39,312 nt of DNA from Ga0077536 sp943370145 (GTDB taxonomy: Bacteria; Pseudomonadota; Gammaproteobacteria; Ga0077536): positions 1-39,312 of the forward strand of contig CALRPY020000040.1 in NCBI GenBank assembly GCA_943370145.1, written 5' to 3'. Within the stretch, counting starts at the first letter, position 1; every line of letters starts with the position of its first letter. Below the pieces are notes generated by a model. The model saw only the letters and a program-made list of their open reading frames with translations, did no database searches and had not been told where the DNA came from. A program made the position numbers and the translations under genes. Of this stretch, positions 17,563 through 25,118 are shown one piece after another.

Positions 17563-18482
17563 ACGGGCGCGGGCCGGCGTCGCTTCTGCGCGCGCCGGTG
17601 GAAGAAGACGAGCACGGCCGCGAGCGCTGGCTCGTTTCCTATGCGGATTTCATCACGCTGCTGTTCGCGTTCTTCGTGGTGCTCTATTCGATTTCGTCGG
17701 TGAATACCGGCAAGTTCCGCGTGCTGTCGAAGTCCATCAGCACGGTGTTCAGCGAAGACGTGACGCGCGCCGCGCCGGTCGATCTCGGCGGCGGTGCGCC
17801 GCCGTCCAACGGGCTCCTCGATGGCGCACCCAACGTGGCGCCCATCGATGAACCGGACGGAGACACCGCGGTCGCCGCCACCCCGCAACCGCTCGCGCCA
17901 CCGGCGGTGCCGGTCGTCGGCACACCGCGCGTGCGCATCGAGGAAGCGCTGGCGCCGTTCGGGGAGGAGGGGGACGTGAAGGTTCGCGATACCAGCGACT
18001 GGGTGGAGGTCGAACTCGGCAGCGAGGTGCTGTTCGGCAGCGGCAGCGCCGCGCTGAACCCCGCCGCGTTGCCGATGATCGACAAGCTCGCCGCGGTGAT
18101 TGCCGACATGGGCCATCCGGCGCGCATCGAGGGATTCACCGATAACGTGCCGCTCGTCGGCGGTCCCTTCGGTTCCAACTGGGGACTGTCCGCCGCGCGC
18201 GCGGCGAGCATCGCCGAGCGGCTGGCCGCGGCGCGGGTGGCGCCGGAGAAACTTTGCGCCATCGGTTATGGCGAGTTCCGCCCCATCGCCGACAACGCGA
18301 CGGCGGAGGGGAGGCACCGGAACCGGCGCGTCGTCGTCGCCATCGCGAAACACGAGGGCGTGGCGGTACTCGCGGGCGAATCCGCCGCCGAGGCCGAGTC
18401 GCTATCCGAAAAGCCGCCTGCAACAGCACCGACCTTGCAAAGGGTCCTGGCACTTCCCGGTCCGGCGGAGATTGGACCGTGA
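17559..18482 (+). CDS. motD: Flagellar stator protein MotD (MotB family)
   Basis: A 307-residue stator B-subunit with a GTG start overlapping motC (GTGA). A single membrane helix at about 24-46 (WLVSYADFITLLFAFFVVLY) holds the ion-binding D30. An Ala/Pro-rich linker follows, then an OmpA-like peptidoglycan-binding domain at about 150-275 (GFTDNVPLVGG, NWGLSAARAASIAERL, GYGEFRPI, NRRVVVAI). It anchors the stator to the wall. Its TGA overlaps the first codon of the parA remnant, a sign that coupled translation once continued downstream. Confidence 0.94.
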   Translation: MNGRGPASLLRAPVEEDEHGRERWLVSYADFITLLFAFFVVLYSISSVNTGKFRVLSKSISTVFSEDVTRAAPVDLGGGAPPSNGLLDGAPNVAPIDEPDGDTAVAATPQPLAPPAVPVVGTPRVRIEEALAPFGEEGDVKVRDTSDWVEVELGSEVLFGSGSAALNPAALPMIDKLAAVIADMGHPARIEGFTDNVPLVGGPFGSNWGLSAARAASIAERLAAARVAPEKLCAIGYGEFRPIADNATAEGRHRNRRVVVAIAKHEGVAVLAGESAAEAESLSEKPPATAPTLQRVLALPGPAEIGP

Positions 18483-18792
18483 GCGTCCGGACCATTGCGA
18501 CGCAAAAGGGCGGGGTCGGCAAAACCCCCATCACCTTGAACGTGACGGGCGCGTGCTGCTCGTCGAACTCGAGCCCCAAGGTTCGCTGACGAACCACTGC
18601 AGGCCCGATCCCGTCGCACCGGACACGTACGGCATTCTGGAACCGGCGGCGAACGACCAAATCTGCCGCCCTCAGCTCGAGCGCCCGCTGCGTCGGATCA
18701 GTGCGGTGAGCCCTGGACCGCCGGTGCCTGTGCTCGAAGTCCACGCGGCCCGGCTGCACTTCATGCACAGACAGCGTCCTTCAGAAGGATGA
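18479..18792 (+). pseudogene. Remnant of a ParA-type ATPase gene (chemotaxis-array positioning)
   Basis: A GTG overlapping the motD stop begins SVRTIATQKGGVGKTPITLN, a ParA N-terminus with its deviant Walker A motif. The expected next part, RVLLVELEPQGSLTN, appears about 15 codons too early and in another frame, so a deletion has shifted the frame. Downstream residues to the stop at 18790-18792 show no ParA similarity that I can see. About 100 of roughly 260 residues remain. In related clusters this gene (parA/parC, soj-like) localises chemotaxis arrays to the pole and is followed by a CheW-domain protein (ParP), which is missing here. Confidence 0.85.
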
Positions 18793-18793
18793 C

Positions 18794-18809
18794 TGGCACG
18801 AAGCGTGCA
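18794..18809 (+). promoter_or_regulatory. Probable sigma-54 promoter for cheW
   Basis: TGGCACGAAGCGTGCA has the -24 element TGGCACG and the invariant GG (18795-18796) and GC (18807-18808) exactly 10 bases apart; the -12 box reads GTGC instead of TTGC. Transcription would start near 18820, 60 bases before cheW. It begins right after the end of the parA remnant, so cheW could be transcribed independently of the upstream decay. Confidence 0.65.
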
Positions 18810-18879
18810 AACTCCCGCTCACGAGGGCGGCGGCGTCGGAAATCTGTCGCAAGGCCGCTCCCATCCGCGAGGTGAGTGC

Positions 18880-19356
18880 ATGAATGCAGTGTTGAAGCCG
18901 CAGCCTGACCAGTTCAATCGCTGGGTCACGTTCCGGCTGGCTGAAGAGCTATACGGAATCAACGTGATGCAGGTACAGGAAGTCCTGCGACTGTCCGAAA
19001 TCGCGCCCGTGCCCGGTGCCCCGTCCGCGGTCCTCGGCATCATCAACCTGCGGGGCAACGTGGTCACCGTTGTCGACGCCCGCCTGCTGTTCGGCCTGCC
19101 GCGCGCCGGGCACAGCGAGCAGACAAGGGTGATGATCGTCGAGTGCAACCGGAACACCGTTGGCCTGCTCGTCGATGGCGTTGCCGAGGTTGTGAACATC
19201 GAGAACGCGGATATCGACTCCGCGCCGCATATCGGCAATGGCGAACAGTCCAGGTACATCCAGGGCGTTTACAGCAAGCATGGAGAAATCCTGCTCCTGG
19301 TCGACCTGAACCGGCTGCTCGGCCCGGATGCGCACCTGTTCAGCGGTGACGACTGA
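18880..19356 (+). CDS. cheW: Chemotaxis coupling protein CheW
   Basis: A 158-residue single CheW domain: FNRWVTFRLAEELYGINVMQVQEVL, PGAPSAVLGIINLRGNVVTVVDARLLFGL and the C-terminal LLLVDLNRLL. It links receptors to CheA in the cytoplasmic array. The ATG at 18880 was chosen from domain position; the in-frame codons upstream belong to the leader. It is the only CheW in the window; the ParP-like second CheW-domain protein usually between parA and cheW is absent. Confidence 0.95.
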   Translation: MNAVLKPQPDQFNRWVTFRLAEELYGINVMQVQEVLRLSEIAPVPGAPSAVLGIINLRGNVVTVVDARLLFGLPRAGHSEQTRVMIVECNRNTVGLLVDGVAEVVNIENADIDSAPHIGNGEQSRYIQGVYSKHGEILLLVDLNRLLGPDAHLFSGDD

Positions 19357-19359
19357 GCC

Positions 19360-19527
19360 ATGAGCCCGCTGGAGACGCCACCCGTGTCGCCGACCACGCC
19401 CGCCCAGCCGGTGCGCGGGGTCGATCCGGTCGGGCGGCAAGGCGGCCAGCGGCGCCGTGAACCACGGCGTGAGCAGGCCGAAAATCCGCCACCCGTGGAT
19501 CCGTCCCGGGTCGATCTCCATGTTTGA
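19360..19527 (+). CDS. Small hydrophilic protein of the cheW-DUF2802 interval
   Basis: A 55-codon frame starting 3 bp after the cheW stop and ending 8 bp inside the next gene. The predicted peptide starts MSPLETPPVSPTTPAQPVRG, has an Arg/Gln-rich middle and ends VDPSRVDLHV. A similarly placed short Pro- and charge-rich protein ending in an Asp/Val-rich tail is familiar from polar-flagellar clusters between cheW and DUF2802. Tight packing on both sides supports translation. I do not know a function. Confidence 0.55.
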   Translation: MSPLETPPVSPTTPAQPVRGVDPVGRQGGQRRREPRREQAENPPPVDPSRVDLHV

Positions 19528-19921
19528 AATCCTTCACGTCGTTGCGACGACCCTGCTGGCACTGTCCACGGCAGCGCTTGCGGCCGGCGTGCTGGTGCAG
19601 GCGCGGCGCACGCGCGCGCTGGGCGCCGCCCTGGGGGCGGAACGCGAAGCGCGCGAGGAACTCGCACGCGATCTCGCCGCGCTGCTCGAATGCTCACGTG
19701 AGCTCGGTGGCCGCGTGCGCGATCAGGCTGCGCGCCAGAAATCGGTCGCCGACCGTCTCAACCGCATCGCTCAGCAGGTGGACGCTGGCGCCGCCATCGA
19801 TCACGTCGAGCGCCTGCTCGCCGATGGCCTGGGGGTCGAACAGATCAAACGCGTATGCGAACTCTCGCAAGGCGAGGCCGCGCTGCTCGAGCGCTGGAAA
19901 AAGCACCGCAGCGCCGCATGA
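19520..19921 (+). CDS. DUF2802 family protein
   Basis: A 133-residue protein with an N-terminal membrane helix (about residues 5-26), a long charged coiled-coil region (about 30-75, AEREAREELARDLAALLE) and a C-terminal segment GLGVEQIKRVCELSQGEAALLERW typical of DUF2802. The family commonly closes cheW-containing polar-flagellar clusters in gammaproteobacteria, and its role there is poorly defined. The ATG at 19520 overlaps the small upstream gene. No terminator is obvious before the tRNA gene. Confidence 0.85.
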   Translation: MFEILHVVATTLLALSTAALAAGVLVQARRTRALGAALGAEREAREELARDLAALLECSRELGGRVRDQAARQKSVADRLNRIAQQVDAGAAIDHVERLLADGLGVEQIKRVCELSQGEAALLERWKKHRSAA

Positions 19922-19935
19922 CCCTCCCGGCGTCC

Positions 19936-19964
19936 TTGTTCCAGCGACCCCAAACGTTTAATCT
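19936..19964 (+). promoter_or_regulatory. Possible promoter for tRNA-Ser
   Basis: TTGTTC (19936-19941) and TAATCT (19959-19964) are spaced by 17 bases; an alternative -10, TTTAAT (19957-19962), matches TATAAT in 5 of 6 positions but with a 15-base spacer. The GC-rich stretch after it resembles the discriminator of stable-RNA promoters. Weak evidence. Confidence 0.35.
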
Positions 19965-20005
19965 TCGGCCCCTTCCTGGGGGAAACCCTTGGCAAGGCCC
20001 CGCGC

Positions 20006-20096
20006 GGAGAGGTGTCCGAGTGGTTTAAGGAGCACGCCTGGAAAGTGTGTATAGGTTAATAGCCTATCGCGGGTTCGAATCCCGCCCTCTCCGCCA
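20006..20096 (+). tRNA. tRNA-Ser (anticodon GGA)
   Basis: The acceptor stem GGAGAGG pairs with CCTCTCC. The D-loop contains GAGTGGTTTAAGG, and the anticodon loop CTGGAAA gives anticodon GGA (codons UCC/UCU). The long variable arm (ATAGGTTAATAGCCTAT) is typical of class II tRNAs, the T-loop is GGTTCGAATCC, and the 3' CCA is encoded. Length 91 nt. Confidence 0.97.
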
Positions 20097-20145
20097 AATA
20101 AAAAAGCCCCCTTGCGGGGCTTTTTTATTTGGCGGAGAGGGCGGG
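20081..20145. repeat. Perfect 30-bp inverted repeat spanning the tRNA 3' end and terminator
   Basis: The left arm 20081-20110 covers the last 16 bases of the tRNA and 14 bases downstream. The right arm 20116-20145 is its exact reverse complement, with loop CTTGC. The right arm therefore carries an inverted partial copy of the tRNA 3' end (TGGCGGAGAGGGCGGG). Only the central 14-15 bp are needed for termination. Confidence 0.95.
20097..20130 (+). terminator. Intrinsic terminator of tRNA-Ser
   Basis: GC-rich stem GCCCC/GGGGC with loop CTTGC, flanked by A6 on the left and T6 on the right, directly after the encoded CCA. Symmetry lets it work in both directions. Confidence 0.9.
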
Positions 20146-20260
20146 TGGACGCACCCGCCGGTTCGACCGACTCGCGCAGCGAGTCGGGACGCACGCAGTG
20201 CGCCCCGCAGGGGTGAGGCTGCGCCCGGCGCAGCCGAATCAATCCCGCCCCCGGGTCAAT
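20146..20260. repeat. Palindrome-rich spacer after tRNA-Ser
   Basis: Two strong hairpins are present: arms CCGACTCGC (20167-20175) and GCGAGTCGG (20179-20187) with a 3-base loop, and arms GGCTGCGCC (20217-20225) and GGCGCAGCC (20227-20235) with a 1-base loop. Shorter GC palindromes lie between them. No gene is supported; the open frames across it are side effects of the tRNA sequence. Confidence 0.7.
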
Positions 20261-20294
20261 GAGAGCCCCCTTGCCGGGCCTTCAAGCAGTCGGC

Positions 20295-20588
20295 TCAGCG
20301 CAGCAGGGGCAGCAGCGCCATGCACAGCTCCCCAATCGACAGCAACGCCACGACCAGCGCCAGCGCGAAGGTCGCCTTCAGCGTCGAGCGGCAGTAGCGG
20401 CCGGTGAGTTCCGCATTGATCGCGATGCAGCGGTTGTTGGCGAGCGCCGCGTCGTGTGGGCTTGGGTAGTGGTGTACGCACAGTTCGCGCAGATAGTCCC
20501 GCAGTTCGTCCTCGCGTTTCGTCTGGAGCAGTTCCTGCCGGAACGCGCGCTCGATTTCCTCAAGCATCAGGCTCATTTCCGTGTTCAC
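20295..20588 (-). CDS. Small membrane protein of unknown function
   Basis: A 97-residue protein. The first 60 residues are charged and probably helical (MLEEIERAFRQELLQTKREDELRDYLRE), and the C-terminal 25 (TFALALVVALLSIGELCMALLPLL) form one membrane helix, so it may be tail-anchored. I do not recognise a family. It is a single gene on the minus strand between the tRNA and the TPR gene. The 283 bp up to the TPR gene hold no other supported feature. Confidence 0.6.
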   Translation of the reverse strand: MNTEMSLMLEEIERAFRQELLQTKREDELRDYLRELCVHHYPSPHDAALANNRCIAINAELTGRYCRSTLKATFALALVVALLSIGELCMALLPLLR

Positions 20589-20871
20589 GGTCCCCCCCTC
20601 GTCATCTGCTTTTTTCGGTCGCGCCCCGGCCAGTAAAAGACACCTCGCGTCGAATTGCCATCGGCAAGGCAGACGCCCCTCCGCCGCGCCGGATTCGCCG
20701 CGCCGGGTGCCTGGTGGCTGCGAGTTCGTGAAGTTCTCCTGAACAGTACGAACACGCCCGGGCCGTTACAGGCCGCAGAGGGGACGGTGCAGCCTGCCCG
20801 GTTCCCGTCTCGCCGGCCGGGTCCCGGGACCGGCTGTGTCAACAGGTTGCGATTGCGGGGCTCGGACGGAC

Positions 20872-21765
20872 ATGGGGAACGGACAAGGCGGCAGGGGCGG
20901 TGACGTGCGCCAACGCAAGCTGCGCGCAGCACCAGTGGCGGGGCTGTTGATCGGCGCCATGCTGATGACGGGTATCGTCGCGTGGCTCGCCAGCGTGGTT
21001 CCGAGCGTCTCGCCGCACTTCGAGGCAGCTGAAATCGCGCAACGCGAGGGCCGTTTTGACGACGCGATCGCTGCCTACCGGCAGGTGCTGCGCGAGGCCC
21101 CCTCCAACCATCAGGCCCGCTGGGGGCTGGCGCAGGCCCACCTTGCCAGCAGGGATTTCGCTGCTGCAATTGCCGCTTTCCGCACCGTGCACGCGGCAGT
21201 CCCCAGCGGGCGTTCGGCCCTCGCACTGGCGCAGGCGCTGGCCCTGTCCGGCGATACGCTGGAGGCGAGCCTCGCCCTCGAGTCCTGGCTCCAGGTGGAC
21301 GGGGCGGACGTGGACGCGCGGCGCGGGCTCGCCGATCTGGAATTCAAGGCCGGCCACCGTGCCGCCGCGCGCGCCCAGTTCGAGCGGGTGCGCGAAGCCG
21401 TTCCCGACGACGGCCAGGCGCTGGCCAGGCTCGCCCTGCTCTACGACGAAGCGGGGGACCCGCGTGCGCGGCAGTTCGCGGAACGCGCCTACCAGCGCGC
21501 GCCCGGCAGCGCCGACGCGCGTGATGCGCTGGGCTGGCTGCTGGTGCGCGCCGGCGAACTGCAGGATGGACGCGCGTTGCTCGAGCAGGCGCACACCGCC
21601 ATGCCGGCGGAACCGATCGTCGGCTACCACTATGCATTCGCACTGGCCCGCACGGGAGAGACCGGCCGGGCGTCCGCGCTGCTGCACGCCCTGCTGTCCG
21701 CGGCGGAGGACTGCAGCTGCCGCGGCGCGGCGCAGCGCCTGCTGGAGGAAATCGAGCGCTCCTGA
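20872..21765 (+). CDS. Membrane-anchored TPR protein
   Basis: A 297-residue protein with a Gly/Arg-rich N-terminus, one membrane helix at about residues 20-42 (VAGLLIGAMLMTGIVAWLASV), and about six tetratricopeptide-type helical repeats from residue 50 (EAAEIAQREGRFDDAIAAYRQVLREAP, ARWGLAQAHLASRDFAAAIAAF and so on), ending in a Cys pair (CSC) near residue 281. TPR arrays mediate protein contacts; this one would face the periplasm or cytoplasm as a scaffold. The ATG at 20872 was chosen over an upstream GTG at 20836. The partner is unknown. Confidence 0.8.
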   Translation: MGNGQGGRGGDVRQRKLRAAPVAGLLIGAMLMTGIVAWLASVVPSVSPHFEAAEIAQREGRFDDAIAAYRQVLREAPSNHQARWGLAQAHLASRDFAAAIAAFRTVHAAVPSGRSALALAQALALSGDTLEASLALESWLQVDGADVDARRGLADLEFKAGHRAAARAQFERVREAVPDDGQALARLALLYDEAGDPRARQFAERAYQRAPGSADARDALGWLLVRAGELQDGRALLEQAHTAMPAEPIVGYHYAFALARTGETGRASALLHALLSAAEDCSCRGAAQRLLEEIERS

Positions 21766-22004
21766 GCTGGGCGCCGGCAGCGTTCAATGGCCGCCGCGGC
21801 GCACGTTTCCGCAGCTGCCAGGCACGACGTGCTGCCCGCCTGCGGGCTGCCAAGCCATCCGCAGGGCGTGCGTCCCTGCGGCGACGCCGCGCGCGGCCGA
21901 GCCAGCATGGCGCAGCCCCCTGACGCGGTCTATCCTCAAACCACATCCCCCCCAGCCATCCTGGCCCACGCACGCGAGCCGTCCGCTCGAACGAGGTAGC
22001 ACAC

Positions 22005-22448
22005 ATGGCAGCCCGACCATTCTTCGTGACACCCGCCACACGCCCCCGCGCGCTGAACATCGTCGGCGAGCAACTGACGGTCCTGGCCTCCAAGCAGGCG
22101 ACCGGTGGCGGCTACGAGATATTCCTGCAGGAAGGTCCCGAGGGCAGCGGGCCGCCGCCGCATCATCACACCTGGGACGAATCCTTCTTTGTCTTCGAGG
22201 GCCGGGTTGATTTCGGCTACGACGACCAGCGGCTGACCGCCACCGCCGGCACGCTGGTGCACCTGCCTGCCGGCACCCTGCACTGGTTCCGCTTCGGCCC
22301 GGGCGGCGCGCGCATGCTGTCGATGACGGGTGTCGGCAGCAACGCGGCGGATTTCTTCACCGCCGTTGACGCCCGGATCCCGGGCGGCGAGGTTGATGTC
22401 GAGAAACTCATCGCAACCGGCGAGCGCCACGAACTGCGCTTCGGCTGA
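22005..22448 (+). CDS. Cupin domain protein (quercetinase-like)
   Basis: A 147-residue single cupin. Motif 1 is PPPHHHTWDESFFVFEG at about residues 50-66, with the His-His-x-x-x-x-Glu metal set, and motif 2 is LVHLPAGTLHWFRFG at about 84-98 with the last His. Such proteins bind Fe, Mn or Ni and range from dioxygenases to non-enzymatic binding proteins. It stands alone, convergent with tupC (24 bp apart). The 239 bp upstream contain no clear feature besides a weak TATCCT at about 21941. Confidence 0.82.
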   Translation: MAARPFFVTPATRPRALNIVGEQLTVLASKQATGGGYEIFLQEGPEGSGPPPHHHTWDESFFVFEGRVDFGYDDQRLTATAGTLVHLPAGTLHWFRFGPGGARMLSMTGVGSNAADFFTAVDARIPGGEVDVEKLIATGERHELRFG

Positions 22449-22472
22449 GGCGGCGGCTTCGCGCGGCGCGCG

Positions 22473-23468
22473 TCAGAACACGCGCACCGCGTTCGACTTG
22501 AAGCTGACCCACGTCGCCGCGCCGGGCTGGAGGCCTTGCGCCAGCACCGCGTCATGCGTGACGAGCGCATGGATGCGCAGCCCGGCATCGACGGCGACCA
22601 GCACTTCTCCCCCATATTCGACCAGGCTCGTGATTCGACCCGGGAACACGTTGCGCATGCTCGACTCGAGGCGCGCCGACGACAGCACCACGTGGGCCGG
22701 GTCGAGCGCGATGCGGGTGCCGGCGGTGACGTGGTCGCCCACGTGCACGACCAGCTGTCCCGTATCGAAGCTGTGGTGCGCGCGGTCGAAACGACCGCTG
22801 TAGAGATTGAGCAGCGAGCCGCGGTCCGCGCGGCCGGCGACCACGTTGACGACGTTCGCGGCGAGCTTCAGCGCGAGCAGTTCATCGTGGGTGGTGAAAA
22901 CAATCTTGCGCGCGCCTAGACGGGCAGGTTCCGCAATCAGCGCGGCCAGCTCCGCAGTGGCCGCAGTGTCGAGGTAGCTGAAGGGCTCGTCGAGCAGCAG
23001 TACGTCCGGTCGCAGCGCGACCATCCGCGCAATCGCGACCTTCTGCGCCTCGCCCCCGGAAAGTTGCCGCACGTGGCGATCCGCGAGCGCCGCGAGCCCG
23101 AGCCGGGCGAGTGCCTCGTCGACGCGCGCGGCCGCCGCGTGACCCGACACGCCGCGCAGCGACAGCCCAAGCCGCACGTTGGCGGCCACGCTGCGGTCCA
23201 ACAGGTAAGGGTTCTGCGACACCAGGCCGACCCGCTTCGCGCAGGCCTGTGCGCTGATCGCGGACACCGGCGTGCCGTCGAACACCAGCCGTCCGGCGCC
23301 GGGCGGCAGCAGGAACGCGAGCACCTCGAGCAGGGTGCTCTTGCCGGCGCCGTTCGGACCGACCAGCGCCGTGATGCCACCGTCCTCGAGCGCGAGATCG
23401 TCGACGTCGAGGACCGTGCGCCCGCCACGCGCGACGCGAACGCCGGTCAGCTGGTAGAGCACGTTCAA
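22473..23468 (-). CDS. tupC: Tungstate ABC transporter ATP-binding protein
   Basis: A 331-residue ABC ATPase. Walker A is GPNGAGKST at residues 37-45, the Q-loop is VSQNPYLLDR, the signature is LSGGEAQKVAIARM, and Walker B is VLLLDEPFSYLD. A C-terminal extension of about 100 residues (from residue 225) looks like a TOBE/anion-sensing domain ending WVSFKSNAVRVF, as in molybdate/tungstate ATPases. It powers import through TupB in the inner membrane. Its start overlaps the tupB stop by 4 bp. Confidence 0.88.
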   Translation of the reverse strand: MNVLYQLTGVRVARGGRTVLDVDDLALEDGGITALVGPNGAGKSTLLEVLAFLLPPGAGRLVFDGTPVSAISAQACAKRVGLVSQNPYLLDRSVAANVRLGLSLRGVSGHAAAARVDEALARLGLAALADRHVRQLSGGEAQKVAIARMVALRPDVLLLDEPFSYLDTAATAELAALIAEPARLGARKIVFTTHDELLALKLAANVVNVVAGRADRGSLLNLYSGRFDRAHHSFDTGQLVVHVGDHVTAGTRIALDPAHVVLSSARLESSMRNVFPGRITSLVEYGGEVLVAVDAGLRIHALVTHDAVLAQGLQPGAATWVSFKSNAVRVF

Positions 23469-24157
23469 GGCCGGCGTCCCTGCAGGACGCTCAGGGCCAC
23501 GTTGACGAGCAGGGCGACGGCGAGCAGCACGAGGCCGAGCGCGAGCGCCAGCGCGAATTCGCCCTTGCTCGTTTCCAGCGCGATGGCGGTCGTCATGGTC
23601 CGCGTGTAGCCGGCGATGTTGCCGCCGAGCATCATCGCGACCCCGACTTCCCCGATCGCGCGGCCGAAGCCCATGATCATCGAGCTGACGATCGCGTAGC
23701 GCGTTTCATGGGCGAAAATCAGCGCGCGCTGCCAGGCGTTGGCGCCGAGCGCGCGACAGGTGAACGCGAGCCGCGGGTCCCGCCCTTCGACCGCGGTCAG
23801 CACGAGGTTCCAGATCAGCGGCACGATGAGCACCGTCTGCCCGATCGTCATCGCGACCGGGCTGTACAGCAGGCCGAATTCACCGAGCGGACCGCGCCGC
23901 GACAGCAGCCCGTACAGCAGCAAGCCCACCACGACCGTCGGCAACGCCATGAGGGCGTTGAGCCCGTGCTTGAGCACTGACTTGCCGCGGAACTCGCCGA
24001 GGGCGGTCGCGATGCCGGCAGGGATCGCGATCAGCGAGGCCGCGATGACGGCGCCGACGGCGGTGACCAGCGAGGTCGCGACGATGCGCAGCAGCGCGGT
24101 GTCGCCCGCGCCGATCAGGGCGAGGGCGCGCGCGAAGGAGTCGGCGAAGAAATTCAC
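23465..24157 (-). CDS. tupB: Tungstate ABC transporter permease
   Basis: A 230-residue permease with about five to six membrane helices and a GTG start. The cytoplasmic coupling loop holds the EAA-type segment CRALGANAWQRALIFAHETRYAIVSSMIMGFGRAIGEVG, very characteristic of TupB. It lies between tupA (25 bp upstream) and tupC (4-bp overlap), a standard tupABC order. Confidence 0.9.
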   Translation of the reverse strand: MNFFADSFARALALIGAGDTALLRIVATSLVTAVGAVIAASLIAIPAGIATALGEFRGKSVLKHGLNALMALPTVVVGLLLYGLLSRRGPLGEFGLLYSPVAMTIGQTVLIVPLIWNLVLTAVEGRDPRLAFTCRALGANAWQRALIFAHETRYAIVSSMIMGFGRAIGEVGVAMMLGGNIAGYTRTMTTAIALETSKGEFALALALGLVLLAVALLVNVALSVLQGRRP

Positions 24158-24182
24158 GACCCGAGCCGTGCGGCCGCCGTGC

Positions 24183-24992
24183 TCAGCGCGCGGCCGTCGG
24201 CTGGAACAGCGTTTCGCCGTCGACCTTGAAGCCGCCGATCAGCGCCTGGCCCTCGGTGCCCGTGAGGAAATCCATGTAGGCACGGGTGAGTTCGGCCCGC
24301 GCGTGCGGATGGTGGGCCGGATTCACCGCCATGACGTGGTACGGATTCCGGAGGGCCGGGTCGCCCGCATGCAGGAGGCGCAAGGTGAGCTTGCCGCGCA
24401 TCGCGAGCCAGGTGCCGCGGTCGGCCAGCGTGTAAGCCGGCTTCTCGTCGGCCATCTGCAGCACGGGGCCCATGCCCTGGCCCGCCGCCAGGTACCACGC
24501 GCCCGCGGGCGCGATGCCGGCAGCCTGGAAGAGGCCCAGTTCCTTCACGTGAGTCCCGGACTGGTCGCCACGCGACACGAAGGGCGCGCCCGCTTTCGCG
24601 ATGCGGGCCAACGCGTCGCGCGCCGTCGGCGCGCCGGCAACGCCCGCCGGATCGGCGGCCGGTCCGACGATCACGAAATCGTTCTCCATCACCGGCCGTC
24701 GGTCGATGCCGGCCCCGTCCGCCATGAAGGCTTCTTCGGCCGCCGGGTCGTGGGCGAGCACCACGTCGACGTCGCCGTTGCGCGCGAGCGCCAGCGCCTT
24801 GCCGCTGCCGACGGCAATGACGTCGACCTTGATGCCCGTGGCCGCTTCGAACGCCGGGTGGAGGTATTCCAGCAGGCCCGAATCCTGGGTACTGGTGGTC
24901 GTCGCGAGGCGCAAGCGCCTGTCGTCGGCCTGGACGTTCGGCAGCAGGGTGGAGACGAGCAGCAGCAGCCAGCCGATTCGTTTCATGTCCAT
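24183..24992 (-). CDS. tupA: Tungstate-binding periplasmic protein
   Basis: A 269-residue solute-binding protein with a signal peptide ending LLPNVQA before DDRRLRLATTTSTQDSGLL. The TTTSTQDSGL segment is the oxyanion-binding signature of TupA, followed by VGSGKALALARNGDVDVVLAHDP and NDFVIVGPAADPAG. It captures tungstate in the periplasm; molybdate or another oxyanion cannot be excluded. Two starts, 24992 and 24986, differ by two codons. The gene is divergent from an outer-membrane channel gene. Confidence 0.9.
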   Translation of the reverse strand: MDMKRIGWLLLLVSTLLPNVQADDRRLRLATTTSTQDSGLLEYLHPAFEAATGIKVDVIAVGSGKALALARNGDVDVVLAHDPAAEEAFMADGAGIDRRPVMENDFVIVGPAADPAGVAGAPTARDALARIAKAGAPFVSRGDQSGTHVKELGLFQAAGIAPAGAWYLAAGQGMGPVLQMADEKPAYTLADRGTWLAMRGKLTLRLLHAGDPALRNPYHVMAVNPAHHPHARAELTRAYMDFLTGTEGQALIGGFKVDGETLFQPTAAR

Positions 24993-25025
24993 CACTCGAG
25001 AAGGGGCCCCGCATAATGCTGGGCG

Positions 25026-25040
25026 TGTCGCAGGGCGACA
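25026..25040. promoter_or_regulatory. Small inverted repeat between tupA and the porin gene
   Basis: TGTCGC and GCGACA are separated by 3 bases in the 126-bp divergent spacer, a plausible operator controlling both directions. A TATCAT at 25083-25088 could be the -10 of the porin promoter. Weak, position-based evidence. Confidence 0.3.
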
Positions 25041-25118
25041 ATATGCGCGAGGCCGGATTCTTCCCTGGCCGGATGGGGTGCGTATCATGCGGCGCTTTCG
25101 CCACCTGGAGCTTTGCCG

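Noticed and set aside
19958..20262. Open frames across tRNA-Ser on both strands, including the GGEGGIRTRD-type peptide
   Set aside because: These are well-known false proteins created by translating tRNA-Ser and its terminator; the tRNA explains the sequence.
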